DNA from: Sphingobacterium sp. UT-1RO-CII-1
GTDB lineage: Bacteria; Bacteroidota; Bacteroidia; Sphingobacteriales; Sphingobacteriaceae
Assembly (NCBI RefSeq): GCF_026711005.1
Contig: NZ_JAPPVJ010000005.1
Span: 317,257 to 381,256 of the forward strand
Reading direction: 5' to 3'
DNA: 64,000 nucleotides
The position numbers were made by a program, and so were the translations under genes. Position 1 is the stretch's first letter. Each line of letters opens with the position of its first letter. This document shows positions 1-8,720 of the stretch, piece after piece. Under the pieces are notes generated by a model that ran no database searches, was not told the origin of the DNA, and worked only from the letters and a program-made list of their open reading frames with translations.

Positions 1-344
1 ACTAACGTGTTATCTAACATATCTTAAAAATTATTTAACTATAAACCAGTGAGTTATAAATTAATTCATTTTACAGCAGGTACGATTGTCCTAATTCTGC
101 AAGTATTATATAGAGAGCTAGTAATAAGATTTATAAATGATAACACAAAGATATAGAAAGAATCAGATATAAATAAAATAAAAGTAAACATCTAAAAATC
201 AAATAGTTACTTAAGAAAGTAACCCTATAAACCTATGCATATACACAAGCAAAGCCTTTAGGAGATCGGGCTTAAGTAAGTAATTGGTAGCGCAGAAAAT
301 AACAATAAGCAAAACAGCACATCAGTACAAGAAAGAATAGAAAA
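1..344. other. Non-coding left edge of window
   Basis: This is AT-rich DNA upstream of the first gene. I see no reading frame with a credible start, no RNA gene and no clear Bacteroidota promoter (TTTG, about 20 nt, TAnnTTTG). The last 60 bases before the first ATG are purine-rich and are probably the leader of the following gene. Confidence 0.4.
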
Positions 345-827
345 ATGAACAATGCCAACAAACATATCACCCTGATCAGCATCGCGCTGCTACTCCTCTG
401 GATACCGGTGGGCGTAGATAAGCTGTTTCATTTTGCAGTATTCAAAGCGGGCATCCTGCGGCAACCATTTTCCAGCAGCTTGGGCTGGGTGCTCATTTAT
501 ACTTTGCCAGTTTTAGAGCTCGCCACTGCGCTTTGCCTAGTCATTTGCCGCTTACGACTAATAAGCTTTGCACTATCATCACTGCTGATGCTTGCTTTTA
601 CAGGCTATATAGGCATAGCCTTGCTGGGCGGTTGGGGCAAACTCCCCTGCGGCTGTGGCTCCATCGTCAGCAGAATGAGCTGGGGGCAGCACTTTTGGTT
701 CAACCTGTTTTTTCTAGCGCTCAGTGTGCTGGGCTATTATTTACAACGTAAAACACATCGAAATACCTGTTGCCAGGCAACGGGTAATGAAGGGCTTGTC
801 GGCCAAAAGACAACCTATAAAATTTAA
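345..827 (+). CDS. MauE/DoxX-like redox-associated membrane protein
   Basis: A 160-residue inner-membrane protein with four predicted membrane segments, roughly residues 8-28, 47-68, 73-95 and 115-133. The size and topology fit the MauE/DoxX superfamily, whose members support disulfide or quinone redox reactions in the envelope. A CGCG motif near residue 102 lies before the last membrane segment and a CC pair follows it, which suits a thiol-redox role. The next gene starts 11 bases downstream and encodes a small secreted protein of the DUF6520 type; to my knowledge this pairing recurs in sphingobacteria. The substrate is unknown. The family call rests on pattern, not on a search. Confidence 0.6.
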   Translation: MNNANKHITLISIALLLLWIPVGVDKLFHFAVFKAGILRQPFSSSLGWVLIYTLPVLELATALCLVICRLRLISFALSSLLMLAFTGYIGIALLGGWGKLPCGCGSIVSRMSWGQHFWFNLFFLALSVLGYYLQRKTHRNTCCQATGNEGLVGQKTTYKI

Positions 828-838
828 ACTAATACAAC

Positions 839-1150
839 ATGAAAATGAAAACTTTTTTCTTAAAACATGCAGTGGCTGTAGCAGCTATAGCCATCGCATC
901 ATTATCGTTAATGTCGTTTGGGTTGGAGGACAACCAAGCCTCGCAATGGTATGCTGTCGAGACTGACGAGCAAACTATTGATTACAACTCGCCATTACCT
1001 CCTCCAGGAAATAGTGGTGAATGTAAAGAGACATTTAATAAGAATCTTTGTGCTATTGAGATTCTTAATGGGGCAACACCAGAAACTGTTAGTGATGCAG
1101 TTTTAGAAGGCGTTGCAGGGGACAGAGCTCACAGTCAGTTAGAGCATTAA
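839..1150 (+). CDS. DUF6520-family small secreted protein
   Basis: A 103-residue protein with an N-terminal signal peptide: a basic start (MKMKTFFLKH), a hydrophobic stretch to about residue 25 and a small-residue cleavage region before SFGLEDNQ. The mature part is short, acidic and carries two cysteines (in GECKETF and NLCAIEI) that could form a disulfide. It resembles the DUF6520 family of Bacteroidota, whose function is unknown. It follows the MauE-like gene by 11 bases and is followed by a clear terminator, so the two form an operon. The two cysteines and the partner membrane redox protein suggest, as inference only, a periplasmic thiol or maturation role. Confidence 0.55.
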   Translation: MKMKTFFLKHAVAVAAIAIASLSLMSFGLEDNQASQWYAVETDEQTIDYNSPLPPPGNSGECKETFNKNLCAIEILNGATPETVSDAVLEGVAGDRAHSQLEH

Positions 1151-1159
1151 TTTAAACCA

Positions 1160-1198
1160 ATGAAGGTGTCTAAAAAGGCACCTTCATGTATATTTTTT
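1160..1198 (+). terminator. Rho-independent terminator after the MauE/DUF6520 operon
   Basis: An 11-bp stem (one G-T pair) runs from 1160 to 1187 with loop TAAAAA, followed by a T-rich tract to 1198. It starts 10 bases after the DUF6520 stop and separates this operon from the convergent Rpn-type genes. Confidence 0.85.
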
Positions 1199-1211
1199 GC
1201 TGATGCTCTCG

Positions 1212-1397
1212 TTAGAGCTTTTCAATTTCTTCTATAGATAAACCCGTACCTTTAGTAATATCAACAATAGGCAAGCCCATTTTCTTAAATTCTAAAGCGA
1301 TAGCTTTTTCCCTTTCTCCATCAGCCTTACCTTTTTCCAGTCCAGTCTGCAGGCCTTTTTCTCTTTCTTGTCTTTTTACGATTTCTAGTACTCCCAT
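1212..1397 (-). CDS. Orphan C-terminal module of an Rpn-family nuclease
   Basis: A 61-residue reading frame that matches only the C-terminal regulatory tail of Rpn/PD-(D/E)XK transposase-like proteins: MGVLEIVKRQERE, a GLEKG charged repeat, then a helical end (LPIVDITKGTGLSIEEIEKL). Its first 13 residues nearly duplicate an internal segment of the adjacent larger gene (from residue 259), and the DNA identity begins at TTGACATGGGAGTA just before the ATG. It lies 9 bases beyond the stop of the larger gene on the same strand. It may be expressed as a small inhibitor, a silent tail cassette that recombines into the large gene, or a decaying duplicate. No nuclease domain is present. Confidence 0.5.
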   Translation of the reverse strand: MGVLEIVKRQEREKGLQTGLEKGKADGEREKAIALEFKKMGLPIVDITKGTGLSIEEIEKL

Positions 1398-1406
1398 GTC
1401 AAGGCT

Positions 1407-1676
1407 CTACTTCTTAGCAATCTCAGCCCGAACACCCTCGACCACAGCTACAGTTGTCTCGGCGATACTGGCAATCTGCTGATCAGAAAAATCAGTTTGA
1501 CTGATCATATTGCGAATAAAAGATCGTTCTTTAGCTATTCTCTCGGCTTCCGCACGCGCAAGCTCTTGTTCAGCACGTGCACGCTCTTCAATACGGCCCT
1601 TTTCAAGACCTTTCTCAAGACCTTTTGCTAAGCCATACTCTCTTTCTTGTTTTTTTACGATTTCTAATACTCCCAT
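1407..1676 (-). CDS. Possible internal product of the Rpn gene (89 residues)
   Basis: An in-frame ATG at 1676 (residue 259 of the large protein) has an AGGAGG ten bases upstream inside the coding sequence. Translation from there gives the C-terminal 89 residues only, the same portion that serves as intragenic inhibitor in E. coli Rpn genes. The neighbouring orphan tail (1212-1397) begins at the homologous ATG, which favours this ATG as a real start. Shine-Dalgarno sequences are weakly used in Bacteroidota, so the case is suggestive only. Confidence 0.35.
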   Translation of the reverse strand: MGVLEIVKKQEREYGLAKGLEKGLEKGRIEERARAEQELARAEAERIAKERSFIRNMISQTDFSDQQIASIAETTVAVVEGVRAEIAKK

Positions 1677-2450
1677 GTCAATAGTGCCTCCTGTCACTTC
1701 ATAAATATACGTATCAAAGATACTGTTTATTTCATTATCACGGATAAAGATAAAGCTTTTCAAGAAGATTAAAAAACTGATAATCCGATCTTTATCGTAT
1801 TTCTGCGTATCGATCAAAGTACGGGCTATCGTGCTGCGATCGGCTGCGAGTTCCTCCTCAGGCACTTTACCTTCAAGCAAAGCTTTACGGCAAGCCAGCA
1901 CGATATAGGCAAAGATATTGTCCATAGCAAGAAGCTCTCCCTCCTCGTGGTCTAAAATATGGTAGGAAAGATAGTTAAAATGGTGCGACGTTTTTATACC
2001 ATAGTATACATACTTGCCGGGGCGAACCTGCTTATCATCTCCCGTAAAGATGGCGATAGTTTCAACAGGTACCTGGTAACGATCCAGTATGCGGTAGTTG
2101 TACTGGAAGATACGGAAGGAAAAGTTAGGGTCGCTCCCACCCTCGATTTCGGTATGCACGAGGAGCCATCGCTCGGCACCGTCGAGTAGGTAAACTTTGA
2201 CCAACAGATCGGCAATACGGGTGTTGCTCTTGCGATCCCGATCGGGGATAATCTTTAAAAGCTCTTTATCCAGAAAGGTGATACCTTTAGGAAAATCGAA
2301 CAGCTGATCGGCTTCCGCATACATAAAACGCAGAAAATCGGGAAAGTTCTCTTTAAAGATGCCTTTCAACAACTCGTCGTTCTTACGGTGCGGAATATCG
2401 GGCTTTCCTGCAGAGCCACGATCTGCAGATTGCTTGCTATCCTTAGACAT
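1407..2450 (-). CDS. Rpn family recombination-promoting nuclease / putative transposase
   Basis: A 347-residue protein of the Rpn (PD-(D/E)XK, transposase_31-like) type. The N-terminal two thirds hold the nuclease fold; the RWLLVHTEIEGG segment near residues 93-104 supplies the conserved acidic/Glu strand and FRIFQYNYRI follows it. From about residue 259 the protein changes to a repetitive charged tail (KGLEKGLEKGRIEER) and a final helix. Known family members are DNA endonucleases linked to RecA-independent recombination and, in E. coli, to phage defence with an inhibitor translated from inside the same gene. An in-frame ATG at 1676 follows an AGGAGG at 1687-1692, so the same arrangement is possible here. 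The gene starts with ATG at 2450. Confidence 0.75.
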   Translation of the reverse strand: MSKDSKQSADRGSAGKPDIPHRKNDELLKGIFKENFPDFLRFMYAEADQLFDFPKGITFLDKELLKIIPDRDRKSNTRIADLLVKVYLLDGAERWLLVHTEIEGGSDPNFSFRIFQYNYRILDRYQVPVETIAIFTGDDKQVRPGKYVYYGIKTSHHFNYLSYHILDHEEGELLAMDNIFAYIVLACRKALLEGKVPEEELAADRSTIARTLIDTQKYDKDRIISFLIFLKSFIFIRDNEINSIFDTYIYEVTGGTIDMGVLEIVKKQEREYGLAKGLEKGLEKGRIEERARAEQELARAEAERIAKERSFIRNMISQTDFSDQQIASIAETTVAVVEGVRAEIAKK

Positions 2451-3584
2451 AATTAACTGATTTATTTATAATTAGTAACACTAAGATAGTAAACAAAAAA
2501 CAAATTACCAAATATTTTAGCATCAAAAAATTAAAATAAGTTCCTTAAATGAGCACTACATCATCAACAAAAGCTATTTGCATATTATACTTCACATCCC
2601 CCCGGATTTTATAGTAAAAAAAGGAACTATTGAGGGAGCTACCGTAGCTGTTAAAAAACTTGCTAAACTACTTGCCATAATCACTAATAAAAGAAAGTGA
2701 GGGTCTGAATACAGCAAGCCCTTGCTTAACACTACCACCACCCAGCAACAACCCAAGGATGAGCCTAAAAGATCCTATCGATCAACAATAGCGACATACT
2801 TTTCAGCCATCACTCAACGAGTATTGCATCATAAAACAGACTTAAAAAGAGGTTATCTCTACTAAATTGTCCATTTTGAATACATACATGAAGAGTAAGG
2901 CCTTTACATGAACGGCCGAGTACAATGACTTAGCCGCCTAAGTATACTATTTTGTCTGCTAAGTAAACATACTTAGCCCTCAATGAACAATTCTTTGCCC
3001 CATTTTGCAATGTTTGGCCGTTTTTGTAATTACACCAACCCACAAACATCAAGACAACAAGCTCTATGTAAATAACATTGACGGCAAAAACAACATACAT
3101 AGTCTGATTTACATATTACAACAAGGTCATGTAATTGCGAAATGTGCTATGTATGTTGCGCTAGTCGCTATGTATGTCACGCGAATGGCCAGATTCTCAG
3201 CATTAGCGGCTATTTATACTACCAAAACATAGCTGTAGGCTGTATATATGAGCAGGTTTTTGGAGCTAGTAATAAAGTCTATCACAGTCGCTGTTCGTTT
3301 ACTACACATAGCTTTCTAAGATGTGAGCTTACGTCTTAAGAAGTAAGCTTTAAGCGTGAAATATACAACGGTTGAACCCAATGAATATGCTGTTGCACTA
3401 AAAACATAGGACATCATGGCTATGTAAGAATCATTAATCATCAGATGAGATACTTTATGGATTAAACTAGCCAACTCATCCAAAAACTACAACGGCTTTG
3501 TCTCATCATAAAATAGCTGTATCCGCATAATACCAAGAGAGAAAAATGCATTTCAACAGCAACACATCGCTTATATACAAAGGA
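2451..3584. other. Gene-poor interval of about 1.1 kb
   Basis: No credible gene is visible. The plus strand has an open stretch without ATG ending near 2700 and two short frames at 3005-3339 with no family resemblance and low-complexity codons. Two small hairpins sharing the motif CTAAGTA sit at 2928-2943 and 2958-2977. Short near-repeats of GCTATGTATGT occur around 3142-3175. The region may be decayed DNA downstream of the Rpn gene and the MFS exporter gene. Confidence 0.5.
2928..2977. repeat. Pair of small inverted repeats sharing CTAAGTA
   Basis: ACTTAG-CCGC-CTAAGT (2928-2943) and GCTAAGTA-AACA-TACTTAGC (2958-2977) are two adjacent perfect hairpins with related arms. They are not next to a T-run, so they are not obvious terminators. 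Their role is unknown. Confidence 0.4.
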
Positions 3585-4808
3585 TTACAAAATCTTATTC
3601 TTGGCCTGAAATACAACGTATACAATAACTCCACTAATCGCTGTCAATACAAACCCTAGGAAAAATGGGGCTCCTGAAAACTTAAAAGGTGCACCCTCAT
3701 ACGTAAAGTAGTAAAATAAATTGGTCATCACGGGAGGGCCTATCATCGAGGTAGCACTCATTAAACTCGTAAGTGCGCCCTGAAGTTCTCCTTGTTCGTT
3801 TGCAGGCACACTTTTAGAAATAACAGATTGAAGAGCAGGCCCGCAGATGCCTCCTAAACTATAAGGTATGAGAAAGACTAACATCATCCAGCCCTGCGTA
3901 GCAAATGAGAACAGAAGCAAACCAAAGGCATAAAATAATAGTCCGTAATAAATGTTTGCTCGCTCGCCTAGCTTTGGAATCGTCCAGCGGATTAGGACAC
4001 CTTGAACCAACCCCAACAACAAGCCCAACAGACCTAACGAAAGACCTACGACACGCTCTGTCCAATTAAACTGGTACATCGTAAAAAAATGCCAGTTGCT
4101 CTGTACAGCGTGCAATGCAATATAAGTGAGGAACAACGCGATAACCAGTCCCGATATCTGTGGATGTCGACGTAAGAACTTAAATGAACCTAGAGGATTG
4201 GCCCGCTTCCAATCAAATGTGCGTCGATTTGCAGCATTCAAACTCTCGGGCAGGACGAAGTAGCCATACAGAAAATTTAGAAAGCATAGCGCAGCAGCCA
4301 TATAGAACGGAACTCTCGCTCCATATTGCCCTAATAACCCGCCTATCACTGGCCCTATTATAAACCCCAGCCCCATTGCTGCCCCTATCATTCCAAAATT
4401 CTTCGCTCTATTTTCATCGGTCGATATATCCGCAATATAGGCAGTAGCAGTAGACATGCTGGCTCCGGTCACCCCTGCAATAATCCGCCCTAAAAACAGC
4501 CAACCTATAGTAGGTGCAAGCGCAAGAAAAATATAATCTATGGCAAAGCCAAAAAGAGAGAGTAAAATGATGGGGCGCCTGCCATACCGGTCGCTGAGAT
4601 TGCCTATAATAGGAGAACATAAAAACTGTGTAAATGCATATGCAAAAGCTAACCATCCGCCATAGATGGCGGCATCACTAATATCACTATGGATCAATTC
4701 TTTGATAAGCTTAGGTACGACTGGCAGTATAATACCCCACCCTATAATATCAAGCAACAGCGTGATAAATATGAAGCTAATGGCGGCTTCTTTTTGTGAT
4801 TTTTTCAT
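3585..4808 (-). CDS. TCR/Tet-like MFS efflux transporter
   Basis: A 407-residue protein of 12 membrane segments from the major facilitator superfamily, closest in pattern to the TetA (TCR) drug exporters. The loop between segments 2 and 3 has the family motif GNLSDRYGRRPI, and segment 5 has GAAMGLGFIIGPVIGGLLG, the antiporter motif C. Such proteins exchange a drug-metal complex or other small molecule for protons in the inner membrane. Length is normal. The AraC-type gene upstream on the same strand (stop at 4906, 97 bases before this start) is a candidate regulator. Chromosomal Tet-like exporters are widespread, so tetracycline resistance cannot be inferred. Confidence 0.85.
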   Translation of the reverse strand: MKKSQKEAAISFIFITLLLDIIGWGIILPVVPKLIKELIHSDISDAAIYGGWLAFAYAFTQFLCSPIIGNLSDRYGRRPIILLSLFGFAIDYIFLALAPTIGWLFLGRIIAGVTGASMSTATAYIADISTDENRAKNFGMIGAAMGLGFIIGPVIGGLLGQYGARVPFYMAAALCFLNFLYGYFVLPESLNAANRRTFDWKRANPLGSFKFLRRHPQISGLVIALFLTYIALHAVQSNWHFFTMYQFNWTERVVGLSLGLLGLLLGLVQGVLIRWTIPKLGERANIYYGLLFYAFGLLLFSFATQGWMMLVFLIPYSLGGICGPALQSVISKSVPANEQGELQGALTSLMSATSMIGPPVMTNLFYYFTYEGAPFKFSGAPFFLGFVLTAISGVIVYVVFQAKNKIL

Positions 4809-4905
4809 GCTGTAAAAGTAAACAGCATCGACTAGGCTTTTTTGTCAATTTCTTGGTGACTTCATCCCATTTGTAAGATGAAGGCAACATTGTTAATTTG
4901 ATCGG

Positions 4906-5787
4906 CTACACTCCATTTCTATAAGCCATGGGGGAAACTCCGGCGATACGTTTAAAAAATCTAGAAAACAGACTTGTGTCTCCAAAATTCAGTTCGGCAC
5001 TTATCTGCTTTATGGACAGATCAGAGGATTTTAGTAGAGTTTTGGCATGAATGATCATGATGTGATCAATCCACTGCAAGACTGATCTTCCCGTATTTTG
5101 TTTTAAAAAGGAGGTTAAGTATTGCGGAGTAAGATTTAACTTTTCGGCATAGAACTTTACACTACGCTCTTGGTGTGCATACTTTGAGATCAGCGTATAA
5201 AAATCATCGATGATCTCATGCGTGCGATTTTTGACGGTATTGTTCTTGGGTATGGAGCCCGTATATTTTTCGGCAATCATACACATCAGCACCGCTACCA
5301 GATGTTGCAACATTTCCATTTTTTTATGGCTATGCTGCTTATTATAGAATCCCTGGAGCAATCCTACCAGCTCAGTCTGTAACTTGACTTCTTCTGGATC
5401 AAGCCTTACAACAGGTTGCCATCGAATCTGATCGTTCATGACAAAATCACGTAGGACTGGCAGATTGGTTAGAAAATCTAAGGAAAGTCCAATACTTACA
5501 ATCTCTGCATCAGCACTCAGCTCCTCGGTCTCAATCATGAGCTGAGGTTGCAATACGGCGATATCTCCTGCACTAATGGTGTACTCTAAAAAATGTATAC
5601 GAGCTTTCATTGTACCTTTCACCATAAATGCCAACAGCAGACCATCAAATAGCCGACTGTGGCTATTGTAACTTTGTTCAGAGTGATTAGACTGATGCAA
5701 AATAACCAACCCTTCCGTTTTACTCGAACGGTCTATACTATAGAGTTTATGGATATTTTCCAACGTGATCAATAATGCCATATTCAA
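4906..5787 (-). CDS. AraC family transcriptional regulator
   Basis: A 293-residue regulator. Residues 1-180 form a cupin-like effector-binding half, and residues about 195-293 hold the two helix-turn-helix units of the AraC family (YAEKLNLTPQYLTSFLKQNTG and the terminal DLSIKQISAELNFGDTSLFSRFFKRIAGVSPMAYR signature region). It sits between the sus locus and the Tet-like exporter, on the same strand as both. A hairpin at 5874-5901 separates it from the sus locus, so it more likely controls the exporter or itself. The effector is unknown. Confidence 0.85.
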   Translation of the reverse strand: MNMALLITLENIHKLYSIDRSSKTEGLVILHQSNHSEQSYNSHSRLFDGLLLAFMVKGTMKARIHFLEYTISAGDIAVLQPQLMIETEELSADAEIVSIGLSLDFLTNLPVLRDFVMNDQIRWQPVVRLDPEEVKLQTELVGLLQGFYNKQHSHKKMEMLQHLVAVLMCMIAEKYTGSIPKNNTVKNRTHEIIDDFYTLISKYAHQERSVKFYAEKLNLTPQYLTSFLKQNTGRSVLQWIDHIMIIHAKTLLKSSDLSIKQISAELNFGDTSLFSRFFKRIAGVSPMAYRNGV

Positions 5788-5873
5788 ATTTCTAAAAAAA
5801 CGGGCATTTATTAAAAGAACACAGCTAATAATAATGTGTAACGATTGGCAAATAATTCCTCGATTATACTAAG

Positions 5874-5901
5874 ATGTGCCCCAAAATAATTTGGGGCACA
5901 T
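5874..5901 (-). terminator. Strong hairpin ending the ECF/SusCD locus
   Basis: A perfect 12-bp stem (ATGTGCCCCAAA and its complement) with a 4-base loop lies 11 bases after the stop of the discoidin lipoprotein. It lacks a good T-run, but position and strength suggest transcription termination for the minus-strand sus operon. Confidence 0.6.
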
Positions 5902-5912
5902 ATAAAAGTGGA

Positions 5913-6872
5913 CTAATAACCTAATACATCTATTTCGGCAAGGTGTGTATAAACTTGACCTCCAAAATTATCTTTCATAGTAATTTTTATTTTCTTTAAA
6001 TATTGAGGACTAATAGAAAATTTCTGCATATCTAACTCAGTTTGATCCATTACACCATTTTCAACAATTGTTTCCCACGTAGTGCCATCTTTAGTACCCT
6101 GTATATCAAAAGTCTTAAAGCCGGTTGTATTATTTTGACGACGAGTCAAACCAATTTGAGTGGCATAGATCTCTTTACCAAAATCCACTTCTGCCCAATG
6201 CGGAAATTTAGGTGCGTTTGCATCATAAGGCGTATGCCAAAATGTTGATGTATTTCCATCGATTAATGCAGTAGGTGTGCCGGTTGATTCTCCTGTATGA
6301 ATTGATGAAACTGTTGCTGTCCATCCAGCTTTAGCATGTAGCTTTTCCACGACGGCCGCCGAATAAAGCACCGTACTATGTCCCTCCCGAAAAATGTATC
6401 CTTGACTATTTGTTGCTTTTAGTGACAACATATATTCTTTTGATAGATCAAATTTAGACGGATCATAAGTTAAAGTAATATATCCCGAGCTTGTGCTCCC
6501 TGACTTTATAGTAGTGGATGTATGGTCTAAGTTATAACTTCCTGCTGGGAATGGAAGTAAAGGCTCAGCCCCAGCATTCCTGCGAATTTTATTTAAACTG
6601 TCTAAAACATTTTGGTCAAAAGCGAAAGAAACATTGATATCTTCAGCAGGATAGCCCACGCCTCCATAATTTACATTAAATACATCATGCCTTTCATTTA
6701 CAACTGGAAACAAAGTAAGCTCCTGAATACCATTTGTAGCTTTTTGCACGTTTAGCCATGCTTGGTCTTTAGTGTTATTTTTTTTCTCGTATTCAGGTGT
6801 TTCTTTTTCACAAGAAGCAAAAACAAATACGCTTATAACAACAGCAATTAACGATTTATTTATAATATTCAT
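5913..6872 (-). CDS. SusE-position lipoprotein with DUF1735-like and F5/8 type C (discoidin) domains
   Basis: A secreted lipoprotein of 319 residues when started at the ATG at 6872. That start gives a clean signal peptide and lipobox (VFVFASC) and lies 13 bases after the SusD stop; a longer frame to 6995 would overlap susD. Residues about 30-180 resemble the DUF1735 fold of SusE-like surface proteins. Residues about 180-319 form a discoidin domain (TALIDGNTSTFWHTPYD, WAEVDFGKEIYATQIGL), usual for carbohydrate binding. It is the last gene of the ECF/FecR/SusC/SusD operon and probably forms an accessory glycan-binding surface protein. The ligand cannot be read from the sequence. Confidence 0.8.
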   Translation of the reverse strand: MNIINKSLIAVVISVFVFASCEKETPEYEKKNNTKDQAWLNVQKATNGIQELTLFPVVNERHDVFNVNYGGVGYPAEDINVSFAFDQNVLDSLNKIRRNAGAEPLLPFPAGSYNLDHTSTTIKSGSTSSGYITLTYDPSKFDLSKEYMLSLKATNSQGYIFREGHSTVLYSAAVVEKLHAKAGWTATVSSIHTGESTGTPTALIDGNTSTFWHTPYDANAPKFPHWAEVDFGKEIYATQIGLTRRQNNTTGFKTFDIQGTKDGTTWETIVENGVMDQTELDMQKFSISPQYLKKIKITMKDNFGGQVYTHLAEIDVLGY

Positions 6873-6885
6873 AATTCTTAAAAGA

Positions 6886-8712
6886 TTAATAGCCCGGAAT
6901 TTGTACCAATTGTTTGTTACGATCAATTTCCATTTGATGCCAAGGCATAAAATAATTTTTATTATTCCATTCTGCACGTTGCACTGCCACAACACGTTTG
7001 TGGAAGTTAGGATCGCTTAAAGAAGATCCTTTCGACATGTCCATACCATAGAACGCACCTCCCTGGCGATAGCCATCTTGGTCAGCTACTTTCCAACGTC
7101 TAACATCAAAATATCGTTTTCCTTCAAACACCAGTTCAACTCTTCTTTCTCTACGAATAGCATCGCGTATTTGAGCTTGATTTCCAGAAGTAAGTGCTGG
7201 TAAACCTCCTCTTGTCCGAATTGCGTTTAGATATTTCAACACATCAGCATGGTTGGGCTGAGATTCGTTTAAAGCCTCTGCATAGTTTAAATATAATTCA
7301 GACAAACGAATCAGCATAGCCGAACGGTTGACTGTTACTGAAGGCGTCACACTGTAAGTAGGATGAATATTTTTTCGTGCAGTATAACCTGATTTAGGCC
7401 AATCTCGAGGCGCTCCGTTTTTCCCTGAATTACCTGTTGAAAAAAACTCTACTGCTGTCATCCCTGATTTTGGTGCGCCTGGAATAATCGAGCCGTTGAA
7501 AGTGATATAAGCATAAAAACGGGGCTCACGCTTCGTATACATATTATTGGTTCCTGAAACATAATATTTACTTCCTTCACTTGTATACGTCGTCTCGCTA
7601 TAGCCAGGAAATTGATTAATCGTTAATCCATCCTCCATCCGAAAATCATCAACCAATTCTTGCAAAGCAGCCAAACCATTATAGGGAGTGCCCGTTATAG
7701 CTCTAGGAGAAGCGTGCACTTCCCATTGGTTTCTATCTGTTGATGGGCGTATCCAAACTCCCTCTGTTTGATAACCATCCCAAAATACATCCCGTGTAGA
7801 AAGAAAAGCTGTTTCAAAAGCATCACTACCCTGTTTGACATATAGTTTTTTACCATTGGCTTCTGCAATATCAATGGCCTTTTTGGCTTGTTTTGCAGCA
7901 GTTTCCCATTTTGAGGCTTCATAAGTAGCATTGATCAATTGCTTTCCATCATAGTTTCTCCAATTTGCCATGTCCGTATTTCCATTGTATAACGGACTAG
8001 CACTGAACAAAGTAATCTCAGACTTAACAGCTTCTGCAACCATTTTATTTATACGACCAAGCTGTGTGCCATCCACTGTAGTAGTAGTGCCTTGGTAATG
8101 TTCCGCAGGCAAATCTGTAATAGCTTCATCAATTTGTGCTAGAACAAACTCTACACATTCGTCCCAAGAGCTTCTTGGTATTTGATAATTGATGCCTCCA
8201 GCATCATCTGAATCTATAGGCATAATAACAACAGGACCATGCATTTTCATCACCGACCAGTAGTAATAAGCCCGTAAGAACTTCGCTTCAGCTTTATATT
8301 GCTTCACTAAAGTAGCTCCATTTTCAGCTTCTAATAATTCTTTGGATTTATCAACATTGTTAATAAAAATACCACATTGTCTGATCTTGCTATAAAAATC
8401 AACATATGAAGTATTCACGTTATCTGCTGATAAAGCTCCCGAATTATGTGGAAACTCTTGCCAGTTTGAAATATCCATTTCGTCACTTATAGCTGAATAA
8501 TAAAAGCTATACGGCTGATTCCAAATATCAGGAATCATAGCATACAACCCTCCCCAATACGCCTCAGTTTGAGCACGATTTGAGAATATGGTTTCAATAT
8601 TTAATAAATTATCGGGCTGAGCATCGAAAAAAGAATCGTTACAACTGTCGAATGTCATTACTGCCATAGCTGCTACTAGAACAACCTTTATCTTTTTGTA
8701 TTTAAAATTCAT
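6886..8712 (-). CDS. RagB/SusD family nutrient-binding outer membrane lipoprotein
   Basis: A 608-residue SusD homologue. A signal peptide ends in the lipobox FDSC, giving a surface lipoprotein. The N-terminal tetratricopeptide-like half holds FLRAYYYWSVMKMHGPVVI, typical of SusD, and the C-terminal half holds LSELYLNYAEALNE and IRRERRVELVFEGKRYFDVRRW, hallmark segments of the family. It forms the lid of the SusC pore and captures oligosaccharides or peptides. It lies 8 bases after susC and 13 bases before the discoidin lipoprotein gene. Confidence 0.95.
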   Translation of the reverse strand: MNFKYKKIKVVLVAAMAVMTFDSCNDSFFDAQPDNLLNIETIFSNRAQTEAYWGGLYAMIPDIWNQPYSFYYSAISDEMDISNWQEFPHNSGALSADNVNTSYVDFYSKIRQCGIFINNVDKSKELLEAENGATLVKQYKAEAKFLRAYYYWSVMKMHGPVVIMPIDSDDAGGINYQIPRSSWDECVEFVLAQIDEAITDLPAEHYQGTTTTVDGTQLGRINKMVAEAVKSEITLFSASPLYNGNTDMANWRNYDGKQLINATYEASKWETAAKQAKKAIDIAEANGKKLYVKQGSDAFETAFLSTRDVFWDGYQTEGVWIRPSTDRNQWEVHASPRAITGTPYNGLAALQELVDDFRMEDGLTINQFPGYSETTYTSEGSKYYVSGTNNMYTKREPRFYAYITFNGSIIPGAPKSGMTAVEFFSTGNSGKNGAPRDWPKSGYTARKNIHPTYSVTPSVTVNRSAMLIRLSELYLNYAEALNESQPNHADVLKYLNAIRTRGGLPALTSGNQAQIRDAIRRERRVELVFEGKRYFDVRRWKVADQDGYRQGGAFYGMDMSKGSSLSDPNFHKRVVAVQRAEWNNKNYFMPWHQMEIDRNKQLVQIPGY

Positions 8713-8720
8713 AGTAATTC

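Noticed and set aside
2500..2700. Open plus-strand stretch ending near TNKRK that resembles a transposase tail
   Set aside because: No start codon and no other transposase blocks; too short to claim a remnant.
3005..3339. Two plus-strand frames of 75 and 65 codons
   Set aside because: They overlap in different frames, carry short DNA repeats and show no protein-like features.
4414..4656. 80-codon frame inside the MFS exporter gene
   Set aside because: Same strand, other frame, in a clear transporter gene; shadow frame.
6873..6995. Longer start for the discoidin lipoprotein
   Set aside because: It would overlap susD and would hide the lipobox signal that the ATG at 6872 gives.
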